A stretch of DNA of 64,000 nt from UBA1141 sp963665155 (GTDB taxonomy: Bacteria > Chloroflexota > Dehalococcoidia > Lucifugimonadales > UBA3495), in the NCBI GenBank assembly GCA_963665155.2, contig CAXXFI010000001.1:558001-622000 (forward strand), written 5' to 3'. Each line of letters begins with the position of its first letter. The stretch's first letter is position 1. The position numbers and the translations under genes were made by a program. The notes under the pieces were generated by a model. The model searched no databases. It was given only the letters and a program-made list of their open reading frames with translations, and was not told the DNA's origin. Below are positions 16,366 through 24,448 of the stretch, piece after piece.

Positions 16366-16458
16366 GTTTGTCTTCGGAGTAAGATCTGCATCAGCAAGGC
16401 TGTTCACGTTAATCACCGCGAAGTTGTTCCTCGATGATCAATGTCCCCGACTCCCAAC

Positions 16459-17046
16459 CTAGAAGAACACGCTAAGGTTCTTGGCCAGAATCACGTTGGA
16501 GTCTAGGACAATCGTCCGCTTGGCAACCTTCCAGCCGTCTCCAACCCGCCGCAGGATGTCCTCCCGGCTGCCAGCGAAGACGTTCTCGTCGGTCTCGTGG
16601 TGGGAACGGTACAGGATGAAAGCGGTCTTCGCTTTCACTTCGCCCCCATCCAACGGTTCCACCACCAAATTGCTAATCAAGTGGCGGGTACGGGAAGGGG
16701 GGTTTTCCGACCACGCCATGCCAGCCTCCAAGCGATCGACCCGCATGGTCAAGTAGACCTTGTCGTCGTCAAAGATGGCCAGGTCGCCGGGTTGCGACAG
16801 CTCCCTGGAAGAATCGGACCGCAGCACGTTCATGCGCATAGGCATGAAATAGAACACGTCGTCCGTGAATAGGTCCAACCATTCCCGGAATCTGCGGTCG
16901 TCCAACAACCAGGCTTCGTTGGCATAGAACTGCATCAACTCGTGCCAAAGGTCTTGGCTGCTCAAAGTCGCTTCCTCTGCTTCCGCCATATTTCCGGTAG
17001 CATCTCGTTTTGGAAGTTTCGCGTTATCGGGTTCGCCTCTGGTCAT
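16459..17046 (-). CDS. Aromatic-ring-hydroxylating dioxygenase, beta subunit
   Basis: Residues 33-195 show the NTF2-like beta-subunit pattern: FYANEAWLLDDRRFREWLDL, YFMPMRMNV, YLTMRVDRLE, TRHLISN, and the common ending WKVAKRTIVLDSNVI-NLSVFF. Beta subunits are structural partners in the alpha3beta3 enzyme that adds O2 to aromatic rings. A start at 16989 (MAEAEEA) is possible. The alpha gene lies about 136 bases upstream on the same strand; no ferredoxin or reductase gene is seen nearby. Confidence 0.85.
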   Translation of the reverse strand: MTRGEPDNAKLPKRDATGNMAEAEEATLSSQDLWHELMQFYANEAWLLDDRRFREWLDLFTDDVFYFMPMRMNVLRSDSSRELSQPGDLAIFDDDKVYLTMRVDRLEAGMAWSENPPSRTRHLISNLVVEPLDGGEVKAKTAFILYRSHHETDENVFAGSREDILRRVGDGWKVAKRTIVLDSNVILAKNLSVFF

Positions 17047-17182
17047 ATGATTAAACCAGTGAAACCGGGGCTATTCGCACAGCGCAAATGTGAGGGGATG
17101 GCGCTTACGAATATGCCAGATGCAAATTCGCTGGGCTTGTCGGTTTACAAGTAAGCTTCGAGGCTTGTCCACCTAAACCGCC

Positions 17183-18530
17183 TCACCCGTTGAGTGTGGC
17201 GGTGCCATCAAACGTGGCGGTGAGGGGTTCCAGCGGGATATCGGTCCAACTGTCAGCGTTCATATACTCTTCCCAGCGCCGGTAGAAATGCCGCTGATTG
17301 TTCTCCGACACGTACCGCTCGGAAACAATGCCCGGAAAGTCGGGATGCCTTCCCTCGCGGCCAACGCCCATGGACAAGTGCTGGCCGTAGTTACGGGCCA
17401 TGGAACTGCGGCTGCCCCTGGTAACACCGCGCCAATTGTCCATGTCGTCCTGCTCGAAAAGACCGGTTACTCCGTTGTAGTTGCCGCTGGCCCGCCGAAG
17501 TGCTGTCTTTAACTCGTCGGGCAGGTCTTTTTCCAAGAGGGCAAAGTGCCAGAACTCGGTCTCCAACGGGCCCCGAGGATGAGCGAGGCGGAAACCCAAC
17601 ACGCCGTTGGGGAACAGGCTGTGATTGCCCAGCTGTATCTTTCCGGCTCGGAAGGAACCCAAACCCCTTCTGCTTCAGCGTAAGTGCTCCTGTAGTACTC
17701 CTCGAATAGGTGGCGGTTGTCCTGGGTAACTCCGTGGGCTGTTCGCGCTTGCTCCGGCTTTTCCAGCGTCCTTACGGTTATGGAATGTCCGTTGATGAAT
17801 ATGTGCTTGCTTTCTGACTCGAACTGTACCTGGTGGGTTAGCCTGGGAACGCCCCGGTGCTGTGTCTGAACCAATATAGCGGATAGGTGAGTCGTGGGCA
17901 CATGGTAATTGTCGGAGCAATTATCCACCGCTGTCTTCCAATTGAGGGGTTCAATCCACTTGATTGGACCGAAGACTTCGGTGCCATGGTCCAACCGGTT
18001 GAAGGTCATATCAAGGTACCACCCCGGGCGTCACCCAAGTATTCTTCAAGGGTTGGGGCTCCCGTATCCCAGGTGGCAAAGACGATACCGGCATAGGTCT
18101 CGACTCTGGCTTCAATTAATTTGAAGTCCTCTTTCTTCAATTCCAGGTAGTAGGCCTCGTCCTCGCCGGGGACAAACTCCAGTTCTCCTTGGTTGGAATA
18201 GGTCCACCCATGATAGGCGCACATGAAGTTCCCGGCATTGCCGACGTCGGCCCTGACAATCCGGTTACCCCGGTGTCGGCACATATTCAGCAAAGCATGG
18301 AGCTTCCCGTGGGCATCCCGAGTGAGAATCACCGGGTCTTCACCGATGTAGGTGTGAAAGAAGTCGTTGACCTTGGGTACCAGGGTCTCATGGCCGATCA
18401 TGATCCAAGCCCTACCGAAAATCTTGTCCAGTTCCTCCCGGTAGATCTCTTCATCGGTGAAAATCGAGGGGTCCAAGCGGCCCGTTTCGAGATCGATAAT
18501 GTCGTACTTCTTCTCGGATATAACCATCAC
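17183..18530 (-). pseudogene. Rieske dioxygenase alpha subunit with two frameshifts
   Basis: Three frames join into one 440-residue protein: 18530 to about 18009, about 18009 to 17640, and about 17660 to 17183. The Rieske domain is clear (MCRHRGNR with CxH, then CAYHGWTY with CxxH). The catalytic iron motif DNCSDNYHVPTTH gives the two His ligands; the carboxylate comes from later sequence. The C-terminus ends FDGTATLNG. The first shift falls next to CCCC at about 18021, the second in a G/C-rich stretch near 17650, so sequencing indels are plausible. If the breaks are real, the dioxygenase is dead. The start at 18530 or 18527 follows GGAGTGAGTG. Confidence 0.85.
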
Positions 18531-18825
18531 TCACTCCTGGCTGCACTCCTGCCTGGCAGACCCATGTACCACAACCGGTTAATGATTATCTCCACCTTAT
18601 GACCATTGCCGCTACGGGTCAAGGGCAACGGGTGAAGCTCTGCGCAAGTGTGACTCATGGTCGCCACAGAGGACACCCCTTGACACCGAATTGCCAGGGC
18701 GTAAAGTAGGGCCAGCGCCGGGTTGACCAGCCCCAGTATGCAGACCCGATTCAGCCCGGTTACTTAGCTATTCGACTCGTGTGAACTATCCAAGCCTGCC
18801 AGCCAGCAATCCTTTAGGAGGTAGC

Positions 18826-19674
18826 ATGACGACGGTTCCGGAAATCACCGAGCAAGGCACCAGCAACACGATTAACGCCGGGGGGATGGACATCCACTAC
18901 CACGACGTGGGTTCTGGCGCCCCCCTGTTCATGCTCCATTCCTACGGTCCAGGCACCACCGGTTGGATCACCTTCAGCAAGGTGTTGCCAGCGTTGTCGC
19001 AGCATTTCAGATGCATCGTCATGGACCTGCCCAATTTTGAGCGCACCGGGCCGATTGTCTACAACGAACCGCTGCATAACCTACAGGCCCGCACTGCCCT
19101 GGCGCTAATGGACGCTCTGAACATCGATCGGGCGCATATGTTGGGCAACTCGCAGGGAGGGCAGACGGCGATGATATTCGCCGATAAGTACCTGGACCGG
19201 GTGAATAAATTGGTCTTCGGAGCGTGCCACATCCGCACCGGAGGCGACCTTTACTTGATGGGCAACCGTCCGTCGGAAGGCAGCCGGGCCAGGAGCGAAG
19301 TTACCGCCACCGCAACCCGCGAGTCGGTAAAACGCTACCTGTTGGTCCACATCGACGACCCTGCTCTGGTAACCGATGAATTGGTGGACTACATCCACCA
19401 GAACTACACGGGCCACCCGGACCACGTCAAGGCTGACCAAGAATCGACCAGCGTCCCTTACGACCATGCTGGCAATCTTTCCAACATAAAAGCCAGCAGC
19501 CTGATCATCTGGGGCCGTTTTGACCGGATGTGCGTGTTCGAAATCGGTATCGCAGCACTCAACCACATTGAAGACTCGCGTATGGTGTTGCTGAATAACT
19601 GCGGGCATTGGGCACCTTATGAGAAGCCCGAAGAATACACCTCCCACGTCTTGAACTTTCTCCAGAACATCTAA
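18826..19674 (+). CDS. Alpha/beta hydrolase, meta-cleavage-product hydrolase-like
   Basis: ATG 18826 follows TTAGGAGGTAGC. The 282-residue protein has nucleophile Ser109 in GNSQGG, the acid Asp in WGRFDRM, and the base His in NCGHWAPYEKPEE, the triad layout of MhpC/BphD C-C hydrolases. An HSYGPG oxyanion-loop motif lies near residue 38. Such enzymes split the 2-hydroxy-6-oxo-dienoate made by extradiol cleavage. It is divergent from the dioxygenase genes, so a shared control region lies in 18531-18825. Confidence 0.75.
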   Translation: MTTVPEITEQGTSNTINAGGMDIHYHDVGSGAPLFMLHSYGPGTTGWITFSKVLPALSQHFRCIVMDLPNFERTGPIVYNEPLHNLQARTALALMDALNIDRAHMLGNSQGGQTAMIFADKYLDRVNKLVFGACHIRTGGDLYLMGNRPSEGSRARSEVTATATRESVKRYLLVHIDDPALVTDELVDYIHQNYTGHPDHVKADQESTSVPYDHAGNLSNIKASSLIIWGRFDRMCVFEIGIAALNHIEDSRMVLLNNCGHWAPYEKPEEYTSHVLNFLQNI

Positions 19675-19870
19675 ATCAAGAGGCTGGATATCTCTCCCGA
19701 TCGTCCCCAAGTTCGTTGGCGCTGTTCTGTGGCTGGCACGGAGGACTTGAATCCTGCGGATGTCTGCGCGCAGCGTAATTGCCATCGACCGGACTGCCGG
19801 TTGTTCAGCCAGTTAATACCGGAAAGGAGCCCGCCGGTTCCGCTCGACGCTTCCTTATTATTGGGCGGTG

Positions 19871-21004
19871 TCAACCGGTGACGAGAATTTCGCCGTTCAT
19901 GGAGGGGTGCAAGGTACAGGTGAAGGAGTAGGTGCCGGGCTGGTCGAACTTTAATGCGAATGACTGGCCCGGACCCATTAAACCTGAATCAAACCCTGTC
20001 TCGGCTACTCCTCGCGACCCCAAAGTCACGGTATGGGGAGCTGCGTCCAGGTTGGTCCAGACAAGCGTCTCCGTCACTTTGATCTGGGCATTACGATGAG
20101 CGAAGTTCTCGATACTGATCGCCACTTCCCCTTCGTGCAGATGAGCGGCAGTTCTGGTTTCCCTAACTTCCTCGCCAGTCATCAGCGGCGGAATATTCGG
20201 GTTCCACATGCCAAACACGCCCAGAGGATTGTCGACCCAAACATAGGCGTGGATCATCCAGCCCAAGGAGGGCAGAAAATTGCCGCCTCGCTCCCGGCAC
20301 TCCGCCTGGGTTGCCGTGCCGCTGTTAGTCGATCCGCCCAGGCATAGACTGTAATGGACGTGCCAGTTGTCCAGTGGGCCAACGAAGCCGTCTTGATGCT
20401 CTTCCCCGACCAGGCTGGTGGGCAAGATGAATCCGGTTCCTACCAACTTCCAATTCTCGACCTCATCTTGAATATACAAAAGAAATTCGGGCTCAGCGGG
20501 GTTGAACACGCCATCCATAGTCCGAGCGCGGTTAACAAAGTGGGCGCCCATGTTCGGGAACTCTTCCGGCGAGACTTCGTAGCCGTCTTCCAGCGCCACT
20601 TCCACGTCTAGGTATTTCTCCGTGGCCTGCCGCAGGGTGTCCAATTCTCCGACCAACTCTCCCAATTCCTCTCGGGTCATCCCCAATTCTTCGGGTGGTT
20701 GGCCTCCTTGTTGGTTGAGTTGGTCATGGAGTTCCTTCAATTGCAAGTAAGAGAGGTTAGAACGGACCTGCTCGCCCGCTGGCCCCTCCACCAACGTGGT
20801 GATCACCTCTCCGCCCACCTCTTCGAAAAAATAGTGGGAGAATCCGTAAGCGCCGCTGGGCCGGGTTTGATTGTTGGGCATTGGCGCCTGGACCACCGAG
20901 AATCCAACCGGTGTCGCCGCAGAATCTTGGCCACAGGCTGACAACAGCAATAGTGCGATCGTAACGATGCCCAAGAATAAAACCGTTTGACTTCTGATCG
21001 CCAT
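19871..21004 (-). CDS. Lipoprotein with C-terminal cupredoxin domain
   Basis: Lipobox LLSAC (Cys24). A helical/charged middle (residues 80-150) precedes a cysteine-containing domain with NWHVHYSLCLGG and TQAECRERGG. Residues about 290-377 form a plastocyanin-like fold with type-1 copper ligands His324 (APHTV), Cys363, His366 and Met369 (CTLHPSM). It should sit on the outer membrane-facing or cell surface and carry electrons or sense copper. The combination of domains is not one I recognise as a named family. Confidence 0.75.
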   Translation of the reverse strand: MAIRSQTVLFLGIVTIALLLLSACGQDSAATPVGFSVVQAPMPNNQTRPSGAYGFSHYFFEEVGGEVITTLVEGPAGEQVRSNLSYLQLKELHDQLNQQGGQPPEELGMTREELGELVGELDTLRQATEKYLDVEVALEDGYEVSPEEFPNMGAHFVNRARTMDGVFNPAEPEFLLYIQDEVENWKLVGTGFILPTSLVGEEHQDGFVGPLDNWHVHYSLCLGGSTNSGTATQAECRERGGNFLPSLGWMIHAYVWVDNPLGVFGMWNPNIPPLMTGEEVRETRTAAHLHEGEVAISIENFAHRNAQIKVTETLVWTNLDAAPHTVTLGSRGVAETGFDSGLMGPGQSFALKFDQPGTYSFTCTLHPSMNGEILVTG

Positions 21005-21090
21005 TCCTTTTGGCTCAGATGTCCCGTGTGAATAGCCTGGGGGTTATTCGTATGAGATATGAGCGCATTCGCTAGTAGCGGTTCACGTTC

Positions 21091-21140
21091 ATTGTCCAAG
21101 ATTGTCCAAGATTGTCCAAGATTGTCCAAGATTGTCCAAG
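21091..21140. repeat. Five perfect tandem 10-bp repeats
   Basis: ATTGTCCAAG is repeated five times without error, between the cupredoxin lipoprotein promoter region and tRNA-Ser. Copy number could vary by slippage. Confidence 0.95.
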
Positions 21141-21197
21141 GTGGGAGGGAGATCTAGGTGTGTTTGGGGTTGGGGTAAGCGGAGGAGGCAGCCAATG

Positions 21198-21287
21198 TGG
21201 CGGAGAGAGTGGGATTCGAACCCACGATACAGTTGCCCGTATACCGGTTTTCGAGACCGGCGCTTTCGTCCGCTCAGCCATCTCTCC
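21198..21287 (-). tRNA. tRNA-Ser (CGA)
   Basis: On the minus strand the sequence starts GGAGAGATGGCTGAGCGG, has the anticodon arm CCGGTCTCGAAAACCGG with loop CTCGAAA (anticodon CGA), a long variable arm (TATACGGGCAACTGTATC), the T arm GTGGGTTCGAATCCCAC and an encoded CCA. The long variable arm and the identity confirm class II serine tRNA. Confidence 0.95.
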
Positions 21288-21588
21288 GTACTCATCCAGA
21301 ATATCCCAGCATTGTTCCGATTATCAAGTAGGGCAGAGCCGCAAGTATGGTCGTCGGCCTCGGAAATATCCCCAAGGCGACCGTGTGATCATGGCTAATC
21401 CACGGTCTTGATATGGGAATGAGCCTCAGCTGTCAGCCAAACCCGTCTCAAGCGAAAGCCGTTGGACTTGCCAGGTTCTTCGAATCCAGTTATAGTGAGG
21501 TTCGATTCAGGTTAAATTTGGGCGAATGCGGCCTCGTTTCATCACGTTCTGGTGACTAGGCAGTTTCGCCGGTAAGGCTGAAGACCCT

Positions 21589-22041
21589 ATGTTGACCCAG
21601 CAAGAACTTGTCGACCGTCTGAGAACACGGTCTGTCCGGGTTACACCACAGCGGCTAGCTATTGCCGAGGCGGTACTCAACTCGACTGACCATCCAACGG
21701 TGCAGCAGATATACGAGAGGGTGCGGAACAACTTCCCCTCGATGACCCTGGCTACCATATATTCAACTTTGGGCGTCTTGGAGCGCAGCGGACTGATCCA
21801 GGAACTGCCCTTTGAGCGAATGTCCCGCTATGAGCCCAATATGGATCCTCATGTCAACTTGGTTTGTATCAGCTGTGAGAATGTAATGGACGCCGATGCG
21901 GGCCAGGAAGCCGTGGTCCGATTGAAGAACCGGATTCTCAACGAGTCCGACTTTCAAGTTGCCTGGCAGCGGGTGGATTTCTACGGTTGGTGCCCCAGTT
22001 GTGCCGCCGAAAAGCGTCAACAAGAACTGTCGCCAGCTTAA
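21589..22041 (+). CDS. Fur/PerR-family metal-responsive repressor
   Basis: Residues 1-80 are the Fur winged helix (RVTPQRLAIAEAVL, HPTVQQIYERV, ATIYSTLGVLERSGLI). The C-terminal part has HVNLVCISCENV and CPSC, giving the two CxxC pairs of the structural zinc site, and a metal-site His in DPHVNL. The sequence does not decide between Fur, PerR and Zur. No obvious AT-rich operator is seen upstream. Confidence 0.85.
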   Translation: MLTQQELVDRLRTRSVRVTPQRLAIAEAVLNSTDHPTVQQIYERVRNNFPSMTLATIYSTLGVLERSGLIQELPFERMSRYEPNMDPHVNLVCISCENVMDADAGQEAVVRLKNRILNESDFQVAWQRVDFYGWCPSCAAEKRQQELSPA

Positions 22042-22062
22042 ATCTGCGTTAAGTCGATAACC

Positions 22063-22105
22063 AAGCCCCCCTACCTCCCTTTTCGACGGGGATGCAGGGG
22101 GGTTT
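22063..22105 (+). terminator. Terminator of the Fur-family gene
   Basis: AAGCCCCCCTACCTCCC pairs imperfectly with GGGGATGCAGGGGGGTTT, ending in TTTCTAGTT, 21 bases after the stop codon. Confidence 0.65.
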
Positions 22106-22135
22106 CTAGTTATAAGGCCATCATATATGGTTTCC

Positions 22136-22198
22136 GTGCTCTACGTAACTAGACGGGTATTCTACGTAGCTCCGCGGGTATTCTCCGTAGCTCCGCTG
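22136..22198. repeat. Three tandem 21-bp repeats upstream of the second VOC gene
   Basis: Units at 22136-22156, 22157-22177 and 22178-22198 share GT(A/G)(C/T)TCT(A/C)CGTA-CTC-GCGG-like sequence; the last two are nearly identical (GTATTCTACGTAGCTCCGCG). They end about 40 bases before the start of the VOC gene and could carry repeated regulator sites. Confidence 0.85.
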
Positions 22199-22241
22199 GT
22201 ACTCCAACCCAAGGAACGCATTACTGGGGAGGTGGCAAGCC

Positions 22242-22598
22242 ATGATCACCGGCGTCGTGGGCGTGACCATCTGGACGGGAAACCTGGACCCCATGTTCCA
22301 CTTCTATAACGACATCCTGCAGTTGCCCCTGCATTCCCGCCACGATGGATTCGTTGCTTTTGAACTGGGTGAAATACGTTTCAACATCGGCCTCCATGAC
22401 CGAGTCAAGGGCCCTTCCCAAGACGCCTTCCGGTTCATGCCCCACCTGGGAGTAGATGACATTTTCGCCGAGCACCAACGCCTAGAGTCTCATGGCGTGG
22501 AGTTTATTCGCCATCCGGAGCAGGAACACTGGGGCGGCTGGATAGCAACCCTCAAAGACCCCGACGGCAACATACTGCAATTATTGCAACTGCCTTAA
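22242..22598 (+). CDS. VOC-family protein
   Basis: The 118-residue protein has the VOC fold pattern: GVVGVTIWTGNLDPMFHFYND, then FELGEIRFNIGLHD, LGVDDIFAEHQRLESHGVEF and ATLKDPDGNILQLLQLP. The first typical metal His is replaced by Thr/Ile (GVTIW), while the closing Gln replaces the usual Glu, so a metal-free binding role is possible. It lies 74 bases before the hydratase gene on the same strand. Confidence 0.7.
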   Translation: MITGVVGVTIWTGNLDPMFHFYNDILQLPLHSRHDGFVAFELGEIRFNIGLHDRVKGPSQDAFRFMPHLGVDDIFAEHQRLESHGVEFIRHPEQEHWGGWIATLKDPDGNILQLLQLP

Positions 22599-22671
22599 TA
22601 TCTTTGCCGCAAGGCTGCCCAATCGCCACCCGAAAGACCCGACTGTTAATATACGAAAAAGAGAGAGACTA

Positions 22672-23469
22672 ATGAGCTGCGATACTAGAAACCAGCAAGC
22701 CGCCCGGTTCCTTCAAGAAGCCCACCGTGCCCGTAGACCCTACCAACCGCTGCCGGAAGAGGTAGCGCCGAGGAACATTGAAGAAGCCTACGATATGCAA
22801 GAGGCGTTCCAGAAATTCTTGATCCCGGAAAGAGGCCCAATCGCTGGTTACAAGATCGCTCTAACCACTCCCGTAATGCAGAAGATGGTGGGTTTCGACC
22901 ATCCCTGTGCCGGGTCCATTCTGGCCAACAACATCCATCAGTCGCCAGCCAACGTCAAGGGCGACGATTTTGGCCACTTGGGCGCAGAGTGTGAGATCGC
23001 GGTGCTGCTCAACAGCGATTTACCGGCCAGCGGTGCACCCTATACCCGTGCCAGAGTATCCCAAGCCGTGGGCGCGCTGATGCCTTCCTTCGAACTGGTG
23101 GACGACCGGGGCGCTGATTACTCCAACCTCTTCTTTCTTGGAGTGGTCGCCGACAGCGTCTGGAATGCTGGCGTGGTTCTGGGGTCGCAGGTCACCGACT
23201 GGCAAGCCTTGGACCTTGAGGCAGCGACTGGAACCATGACCATCAACGGCCAGCCAGCGGGAGAGGGCAAAGGCGGCGACGTCATGGGGCACCCGTTGGA
23301 GGCATTAGCCTGGTTGGCCAACACTCTGGCGGCAAGGGGCAAAAGCCTGACCGCCGGAATGATAGTAATGACCGGCAGCATCGTCAGCACCAAGTTCCTG
23401 AACCCCGGCGACACGGCGGTTGTACGCATTGAGGGGTTAGGGGAGGCGACGGTGGTGGTGGTGGGGTAG
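22672..23469 (+). CDS. 2-oxo-pent-4-enoate hydratase family enzyme
   Basis: The 265-residue protein fits the MhpD/fumarylacetoacetate hydrolase-related hydratases: GYKIALTTPVMQKM near residue 60, then a metal-site block HLGAECEIAVLL with conserved Glu residues, PSFELVDDRG, and the closing DTAVVRIEGLGEATV. Its reaction adds water to 2-hydroxypenta-2,4-dienoate after C-C hydrolysis. With the dioxygenase, VOC proteins and hydrolase it completes the upper part of a meta-cleavage route. No aldolase gene is seen nearby. Confidence 0.8.
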   Translation: MSCDTRNQQAARFLQEAHRARRPYQPLPEEVAPRNIEEAYDMQEAFQKFLIPERGPIAGYKIALTTPVMQKMVGFDHPCAGSILANNIHQSPANVKGDDFGHLGAECEIAVLLNSDLPASGAPYTRARVSQAVGALMPSFELVDDRGADYSNLFFLGVVADSVWNAGVVLGSQVTDWQALDLEAATGTMTINGQPAGEGKGGDVMGHPLEALAWLANTLAARGKSLTAGMIVMTGSIVSTKFLNPGDTAVVRIEGLGEATVVVVG

Positions 23470-23485
23470 ACTGGGGAGTTGCTAG

Positions 23486-23626
23486 TTACAATATCAGCAT
23501 TGCATCCCGGAAGCTGTAGAACCGGTACCCTTCTCGGATCGCCTCTTTGTAGGCGTCAAGAATAATTGTTCGCCCTGGGCCTATCGAAGGGTCGCTCTTT
23601 GCGAAAGCCGAGATCAAAGCCAGAAG
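23486..23626 (-). pseudogene. Orphan copy of the queA 3' end
   Basis: On the minus strand this reads LLALISAFAKSDPSIGPGR, then ILDAYKEAIREGYRFYSFRD and AMLIL-stop, the normal QueA C-terminus, fused to nothing upstream. It is about 85 percent identical to the corresponding stretch at 24441-24528 but, unlike that copy, keeps the LISAFA segment. The toxin-antitoxin pair lies between the two copies. Confidence 0.8.
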
Positions 23627-23635
23627 GGGGGCGCA

Positions 23636-24055
23636 TCAACCACCCCCGGCGACTTCGATGGGGTCGAAGCGTCTCAATCCTGGGATATGGTCGAAGGCCT
23701 TGTCTGTGGTGACTATCCCTTCTAGCCCGTGTTCCAAGGCTACCGCTGCATGAATAGCATCTCTCACAGATAGCCGTGACAGTTGCCGAATCAACCGTGT
23801 GGCCGTGCCTATTTCTGCTGCGGTGATCGGAATTACGTCAGGGAAAAGATCCAAGAGCCTTGTTACCACCTCTACCCCTGTTTCGATGTCTCTTTTATTT
23901 GAGAATACGTACAGGACCTCTTGTAACATTTCGGCGTCTACGGCGTAGTCGTGAGGGCGCTCTCCCAGTTGGCTGATGATGGCCCGGCACGGTGCCCGGT
24001 AGGGATGGTCGCGCCCCACAGCGTAGATGACGACGTTGGCGTCGAGGAGTTTCAC
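23636..24055 (-). CDS. PIN-domain toxin (VapC-like RNase)
   Basis: The 139-residue PIN domain has acidic residues at LLDANVVIYAVG (Asp5), AEMLQEVLYV, SVRDAIHAAVA and VTTDKAFDHI, the four positions that bind metal in VapC RNases. Its start overlaps the antitoxin stop by 4 bases. It cleaves RNA when free of antitoxin; the target is unknown. Confidence 0.85.
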   Translation of the reverse strand: MKLLDANVVIYAVGRDHPYRAPCRAIISQLGERPHDYAVDAEMLQEVLYVFSNKRDIETGVEVVTRLLDLFPDVIPITAAEIGTATRLIRQLSRLSVRDAIHAAVALEHGLEGIVTTDKAFDHIPGLRRFDPIEVAGGG

Positions 24056-24333
24056 CCGAGGGTATCTTCATCTACTGACTTGATGACCTGTTGGTAGCGT
24101 TTCTCTTCCAAGTCCTTCTTTATGGTCTCCCAGTCGTCTTGAAAGTCGAAAGACTGCGACGTCAGCCACCGAACGGCTTCGCGACGCTTCTCCACATCGG
24201 CATCCAGATAGACCTTGGTCACGGCCTCACGTATGAGATTCCCTACGGAGGTCTTTTGTCGACGGGCCAAATCTTCCAGATAAGAGAATCTTTCCGGGTC
24301 GAACAGAATTTCTACTCTTTTTGTCAGCGCCAC
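24052..24333 (-). CDS. Ribbon-helix-helix antitoxin (VapB-like)
   Basis: The 93-residue protein opens with a ribbon-helix-helix pattern (KRVEILFDPERFSYLEDLAR then VGNLIREAVTKVYL) and has an acidic C-terminal tail that would cover the toxin. It precedes and overlaps the toxin gene. A short AT-rich palindromic stretch (ATACGTACCTATACGG on the minus strand, near 24350) just upstream is a likely autoregulatory operator. Confidence 0.8.
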   Translation of the reverse strand: MALTKRVEILFDPERFSYLEDLARRQKTSVGNLIREAVTKVYLDADVEKRREAVRWLTSQSFDFQDDWETIKKDLEEKRYQQVIKSVDEDTLG

Positions 24334-24448
24334 CGTATTTCTCCGTATCCGTATAGGTACGTATATGATAATTGAGAATGCAAATCCTGTACAGACCTCT
24401 CACGCATCCCAAATTGGCTAGGATCGATTAAACTAGGCCGTCACAATA

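Noticed and set aside
21091..21140. Possible CRISPR array
   Set aside because: Repeats of 10 bp are directly adjacent without spacers and no cas genes are present; the same holds for the other tandem repeats.
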